Shown: positions 60,830 to 64,000 of the stretch, one piece after another
Position numbering within the stretch: the stretch's first letter is position 1
How the letters are laid out: each line of letters begins with the position of its first letter
From: Clostridia bacterium
GTDB lineage: Bacteria > Bacillota > Clostridia > Oscillospirales > CAG-272
Assembly: GCA_017622085.1 (NCBI GenBank)
Contig: JAGARU010000146.1
Coordinates: 62,001 to 126,000 of the forward strand
Direction of reading: 5' to 3'
DNA: 64,000 nucleotides
Position numbers and translations under genes: made by a program
The notes under the pieces: model-generated
Seen by the model: only the letters and a program-made list of their open reading frames with translations
Databases searched by the model: none
Told to the model about the DNA's origin: nothing

Positions 60830-61603
60830 CTATTTCTTTGCCCAGATAATCGCTCTGTGAGTATTCTCGCTAATAGGATTACCATGGTAATCTCCCCACT
60901 CGTTTTCGATAACAAAGCCAGCACGTTTTAACCATTCTCGAACTTGCTCAATAGCAGCAAAATGTTTTTCGGTCGGTATTTCTTGAATAAGATTACTTCC
61001 ATCAGCAAGTGTCATTTCAAATCTGCGAATAAACTTTGTGATACCGGTTTCCTTATCATACGTATTATTAAGCAATACCATTTTTCCAAAATTTCCTTCG
61101 CTGTCTGTTCCTTGCCATACTATATTAGGATTAGGATTATTGAACCATTTCTCGGGATAAAACGTATAGGCATAGTCGATGAGAACATGTCCTCCAGGCA
61201 TAAGCGCTTCAGCTGATTTTTTAATCATAAGTTCTTGTGCTTGCCTATAATCCATATCAGATACTATGTTGAATAAAAAATTAGCAGCCAAAAGCACGAC
61301 ATCAAATCCAGTTCCCCACTCATCATTAATGACATCTGACTTGTGCCAATGAATATTTTGAGTATTTGATATTTTTCTACTTATCCTATTTAGCATATGT
61401 TCATCAAAATCAAGCCCCGTAACATTATGCCCTGCATTTGCCATAGGCACAAGAAATCGCCCACTACCGCAGGCAATCTCCAAAATCCGCTTGGGTTCAA
61501 CACCTATAACAGATAATGCAAATTCCACATCATTAGTATCAGTTTCATTACAATCATACATCTCCGAATTCCACTTCGAGATGATATCTTTTTCGTAATA
61601 CAT
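60830..61603 (-). CDS. class I SAM-dependent methyltransferase (cassette gene)
   Basis: A 257-residue cytosolic methyltransferase. Motif I is ILEIACGSGRFLVPMA (about 40-55), followed by VTGLDFDEHML (about 61-71), DVVLLAANFLFN (about 100-111) and PGGHVLIDYAY (about 134-144). The C-terminus contains RREMTL-like strands and EQVREWLKRAGF. Target unknown: small-molecule and antibiotic methyltransferases share this fold. Ribosome site GGAGG 6 bp before the ATG. The DNA is far more AT-rich than neighbouring genes and lies alone within the inverted-repeat cassette, so it looks acquired. Confidence 0.88.
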   Translation of the reverse strand: MYYEKDIISKWNSEMYDCNETDTNDVEFALSVIGVEPKRILEIACGSGRFLVPMANAGHNVTGLDFDEHMLNRISRKISNTQNIHWHKSDVINDEWGTGFDVVLLAANFLFNIVSDMDYRQAQELMIKKSAEALMPGGHVLIDYAYTFYPEKWFNNPNPNIVWQGTDSEGNFGKMVLLNNTYDKETGITKFIRRFEMTLADGSNLIQEIPTEKHFAAIEQVREWLKRAGFVIENEWGDYHGNPISENTHRAIIWAKK

Positions 61604-61628
61604 TTTTTCCTCCGGTTTGTTTAGAGGG

Positions 61629-61685
61629 TTAAAACATTGTACCCCTCCTGATTGTATTGTTTCTGTTCATTGTTGTCTTTTTCAT
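61629..61685 (-). CDS. putative 18-residue leader peptide upstream of the cassette methyltransferase
   Basis: An ATG at 61685 behind an AAAGGAGTG site opens a short frame, MKKTTMNRNNTIRRGTMF, ending 25 bp before the methyltransferase ATG. Its own AGGAGG-containing codons (ATC AGG AGG) could also bind ribosomes. Such short upstream frames control translation of some resistance methyltransferases. Evidence is the ribosome site and position only. Confidence 0.4.
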   Translation of the reverse strand: MKKTTMNRNNTIRRGTMF

Positions 61686-61813
61686 ATAAAATCACTCCTT
61701 TACATTTGATAAAATGGATTAACCATCTGTTATTCAAGGACAGGCGCCGTGAATCGCCTTACTACACTTGTTAACTGTCTTATGAATACCCGCCATTGTC
61801 GGTGTTTTTTTAT

Positions 61814-63190
61814 TTATGCGGGATTTACTGCCAAGGGGTCGCCGAGGATCTTACGGACTTTTTTGCGATAGAGGATCACGTAGGCGATGACAAGGGTGGT
61901 GAAGGTGATCGTCCAAGAGAGAGGATAGACCATATAAAGCACGGTTACGTCCTTATAGGTATTAAAAACGGTAAGCACCCACACGATACGGAACAGGCAC
62001 GAGCCAAAGAAGGTGATGATGGTGGAGGTAAAGGAAAATCCGATGGAGCGGAGCATGGCCGTGCCTACCTCCATTAAGCCGCACAGGAAGTACGGGAATG
62101 CAACCAGAAGCAAGCGGTACTTTGCCACGGCAAGGACGGCGGGATCTGAATCAAAAATACCAACCAAGGTATCCGAGAAGGTATAGATCAAGGAGCCGAG
62201 GATAATACCGATCACCGTAACACAGCCTGCGCCGGTAAGAAAGACCTTTTTAAGGCGTTTGGGTTTTCGGGCGCCATAATTCTGAGAAGCGAAGGTAAGG
62301 ACGGTATGATAAAAGGCGTTGAGGATATTATAGAGATAGCCATCCACCTGTCCGGCGGCAGAATTGGCGTTAACATGCACGGGAGAAAGAGAGTTATAGC
62401 CCACCTGAAGCACTACGTTTGAAAGAGAGAACATCATTCCCTGCAGGCCTGCGGGGATGCCGATGCGCATGAAATCAAAGGCGGTACGCCAATCGATGCG
62501 GAGGCGGCGGAGATCCAAGCGGCAGGAGTCCTTCAGGCGCACCATATGGATGATGGACAGGATGGCGGAGATATACTGAGAAACAATAGTGGCGAGAGCT
62601 ACGCCGGCTACGCCCATATCAAAGACGATAACAAAAACAAGATTCAGCCCAATGTTGACCACGCCGCCGATGGAAGCGAAGATCAAGGGATTGATGGTAT
62701 CGCCGCGGGAGCGGAGCATACCGACGCAGAAGTTATAGACCATGTTTCCCACAGCGCCGCAGAAATAGATGCGCATATAGGAGGTAGCGCCGGCCAAAAA
62801 TTCCTCGCCGGTGTTCATCCAGCCAAGGGCAGTCGGGGTAATGATATAGCCGATAACACCGACAACCGCGCCCATGACGATGCTGAGAGCGATGGAGGTA
62901 TGTACGGTGCGGGTGACCTTGAGCTCGTCGCCCGATCCGATGGCACGGGCAAGGACTACGCAGACGCCGGCGCCGAGGCCAAAGAACAAACCGAGAATCA
63001 GATTGATGATAGCACCGGTACAGCCAATGGAGCCGATGGCGTTGGGATCATCGCAGAAATTACCGATAACGAACATATCGGCTGAGTTATAAAACAGCTG
63101 CAAGAGGCTGGTCAGAATGACCGGAACCGCATAGCGAAGCATACTGCCGAGGAGCGGGCCCTCGGTGATGTTCAGTTCTCTCTTTTTCAT
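61814..63190 (-). CDS. MATE-family efflux transporter
   Basis: A 458-residue inner-membrane antiporter exporting organic cations or drugs, driven by Na+ or H+. Twelve hydrophobic segments occur in two bundles. Conserved elements are LLQLFYNSADMFVIGNF (about 28-44), GLGAGVCVVLARAIGSGD (about 76-93) and the second-half equivalent FASQNYGARKPKRLKKV (about 299-315). N-terminal MKKRELNITEGPLLGSMLRY is typical of the DinF/NorM-like clostridial group. Start has GGGAGATT 5 bp upstream. Monocistronic; the cassette lies directly beyond its stop. Confidence 0.94.
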   Translation of the reverse strand: MKKRELNITEGPLLGSMLRYAVPVILTSLLQLFYNSADMFVIGNFCDDPNAIGSIGCTGAIINLILGLFFGLGAGVCVVLARAIGSGDELKVTRTVHTSIALSIVMGAVVGVIGYIITPTALGWMNTGEEFLAGATSYMRIYFCGAVGNMVYNFCVGMLRSRGDTINPLIFASIGGVVNIGLNLVFVIVFDMGVAGVALATIVSQYISAILSIIHMVRLKDSCRLDLRRLRIDWRTAFDFMRIGIPAGLQGMMFSLSNVVLQVGYNSLSPVHVNANSAAGQVDGYLYNILNAFYHTVLTFASQNYGARKPKRLKKVFLTGAGCVTVIGIILGSLIYTFSDTLVGIFDSDPAVLAVAKYRLLLVAFPYFLCGLMEVGTAMLRSIGFSFTSTIITFFGSCLFRIVWVLTVFNTYKDVTVLYMVYPLSWTITFTTLVIAYVILYRKKVRKILGDPLAVNPA

Positions 63191-63265
63191 GGAATCTCCC
63201 TTCCGGACAAGTATTATTCACGGAGAATTATATCACTAACCCATGGCAAATGCAACGGATTGGAC

Positions 63266-63300
63266 GAAAAAATTCCACCCAAAAAATTTGGGTGGAATTC
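63266..63300 (-). terminator. terminator of the pseudouridine synthase gene
   Basis: AATTCCACCC / GGGTGGAATT with an AAAAAATTT loop and a T-run on the minus strand, immediately after the stop codon. Confidence 0.88.
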
Positions 63301-63302
63301 GG

Positions 63303-64000
63303 TTATTTTTTCGGGAACAGGGGGGAGATCTTACCGTAGGAGAACTCGGAGAGGAAGTCGATATTTTCCCGGGTGGCGTAGAATTCCCTGCCGTTCAGGT
63401 AGGACAGGCATCCGTCGCTGAAGTTGAATTTGACGCGGTAAGAATAGAGGGCCTGGTGCTTATAGCCGATGCGGCGATCTGCCTGGTTGACGCCGTATTT
63501 ACCGTCGCCGAGAAGCGGGTGACCGATGGAGGACAGGTGGGCGCGGATCTGGTGGGTGCGGCCGGTGATCAGCTCGATGCGGAGCAAGGAGACGTCCTTA
63601 TCCTCGTCATAATCCACCACGGTGTATTTTGTGATGATCTCCTTGGCGGCAGGCGATTTGCGGTCGGTGACGTAGACCTTATTGTCCTTGGAATTTTTGA
63701 TCAGATAGCCCGTCAGGGTATCGGTTTTGCGGGCGGGACGTCCGTGGGCAGCGCAGAGGTACTGCTTATCCACCTTATCGGCGCGGATCTTTTCGTTCAT
63801 TTCCCGGAGGGCGGCGGCCGTTTTTGCGGCGATGACAAGCCCGCCGGTATTGCGGTCGATGCGGTTGCAGAGGGCCGGGGCAAAGGAATTTTCAGCGGTG
63901 GGATCGTACTCCCCTTTCCTGCAAAGATAGGACTGGATGTGGTAGATCAGGGTATTGCGGTCGGAGATACGGCCGTCGCCGTTGGTCTTACCGTCGCCGT
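63303..64000 (-). CDS. RluA-family pseudouridine synthase, N-terminus beyond the window
   Basis: Converts specific uridines in rRNA to pseudouridine. The open frame continues through the right edge, so about 231 C-terminal residues are visible. The catalytic motif is NRIDRNTGGLVIAAK (the Asp after Arg-Ile is the nucleophile; canonical HRLDRxTSG). LLRIELITGRTHQIRAHL (the GRTHQIR motif) and GHPLLGDGKYG follow. The GDGKTNGDGR and CRKGEYDPTAENSF stretches before the catalytic site match RluC/RluD-like enzymes of Clostridia. An internal ATG at 63800 is not the start. Which uridine it modifies is unknown. Confidence 0.92.
   Translation of the reverse strand, partial: GDGKTNGDGRISDRNTLIYHIQSYLCRKGEYDPTAENSFAPALCNRIDRNTGGLVIAAKTAAALREMNEKIRADKVDKQYLCAAHGRPARKTDTLTGYLIKNSKDNKVYVTDRKSPAAKEIITKYTVVDYDEDKDVSLLRIELITGRTHQIRAHLSSIGHPLLGDGKYGVNQADRRIGYKHQALYSYRVKFNFSDGCLSYLNGREFYATRENIDFLSEFSYGKISPLFPKK

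Larger units (their letters stand above)
60629..61812. mobile_element. AT-rich methyltransferase cassette bounded by ~45 bp inverted repeats
   Basis: TAAAAAAACACCGACAAT at 60629-60646 and its exact inverse at 61795-61812 are the ends of longer imperfect repeats. Beyond a 2 nt slip both continue with GGCGG, then TTCRTAARACAGTTAA (left to about 60673, right from about 61771). Between them are one methyltransferase gene, an upstream 18-codon frame and a separate terminator, but no transposase. The ends are 2 bp from the metalloprotease stop and 1 bp from the MATE stop, with TA at each edge (possible target duplication). Either a non-autonomous element or a terminator hairpin split by insertion. 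Confidence 0.55.

Noticed and set aside
1-64000. tRNA or rRNA genes, T-box leaders, prophage or insertion sequence with transposase
   Set aside because: I looked for tRNA-like cloverleafs, GGTGG-type T-box motifs and transposase motifs by eye and saw none; a tRNAscan or ISfinder search could still find something small.

Overview
This 64 kb window comes from an anaerobic, endospore-forming clostridial Firmicute, probably a gut-associated member of the Oscillospirales or a relative (inference). The evidence is an intact spoIIAA-spoIIAB-sigF operon, a sigK gene with a hydrophobic pro-sequence, a PdaA-type spore-cortex deacetylase, acetate kinase, formate-THF ligase, class 1B dihydroorotate dehydrogenase (PyrD/PyrK), Gram-positive Shine-Dalgarno sites and many sigma-A promoters with a 17 bp spacer and an extended -10 (TGnTAnaAT). 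I saw no tRNA, rRNA, CRISPR array, prophage or recognisable transposase.

Layout. 1-2.5 kb: a membrane protein/XRE regulator/DUF2975 cluster diverging from an endonuclease-exonuclease-phosphatase protein, then a DtxR-type metalloregulator. 2.6-9.6 kb: malQ converging on a maltodextrin-type ABC operon (binding lipoprotein, two permeases, and an ATPase with an unusually long C-terminus). 9.7-11 kb: an SLC13/ArsB-like transporter. 11-19.8 kb: a pyrimidine operon on the minus strand, pyrC-carB-pyrK-pyrD-pyrF-pyrE-pyrB, behind a strong promoter and a structured leader. PyrB carries a PyrI-like zinc domain, and carA is absent. 19.8-34.8 kb: a twelve-gene purine operon on the minus strand, purE-PHP-purC-purF-purM-purN-IMP cyclohydrolase-hypothetical-AICAR formyltransferase-purD-purL-fhs, behind a ZTP riboswitch with its own terminator.

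34.8-41 kb: mutY, an SDR reductase, pnuC behind an attenuator-type leader, a zinc-ribbon membrane protein, a TPR protein and two polysaccharide deacetylases. 41-50.4 kb: the sigma-F operon, a Na/Pi symporter, an operon of DUF512 radical-SAM protein, der, plsY and a methyltransferase, then sigK and a DUF378 protein. 50.5-56.5 kb: serC-serA, GNAT and NUDIX genes, tmcAL and ackA. 56.5-64 kb is the most accessory-looking part: a palindromic intergenic repeat, a giant secreted M6-like metalloprotease with Cys-rich repeats, and an AT-rich methyltransferase cassette bounded by long inverted repeats. It ends with a MATE transporter and a truncated RluA-family pseudouridine synthase.

The two nucleotide operons make IMP and UMP de novo. 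fhs at the end of the purine operon supplies the 10-formyl-THF used by PurN and AICAR formyltransferase. The ZTP riboswitch senses the intermediate that builds up when that cofactor is short, so the operon has a built-in one-carbon feedback loop. The points most worth a second look are the inverted-repeat cassette, the pnuC and pyr leaders, the PyrB-zinc-domain fusion, the PurF lacking its catalytic cysteine, the PHP and hypothetical genes inside the purine operon, and the non-canonical sigF start.
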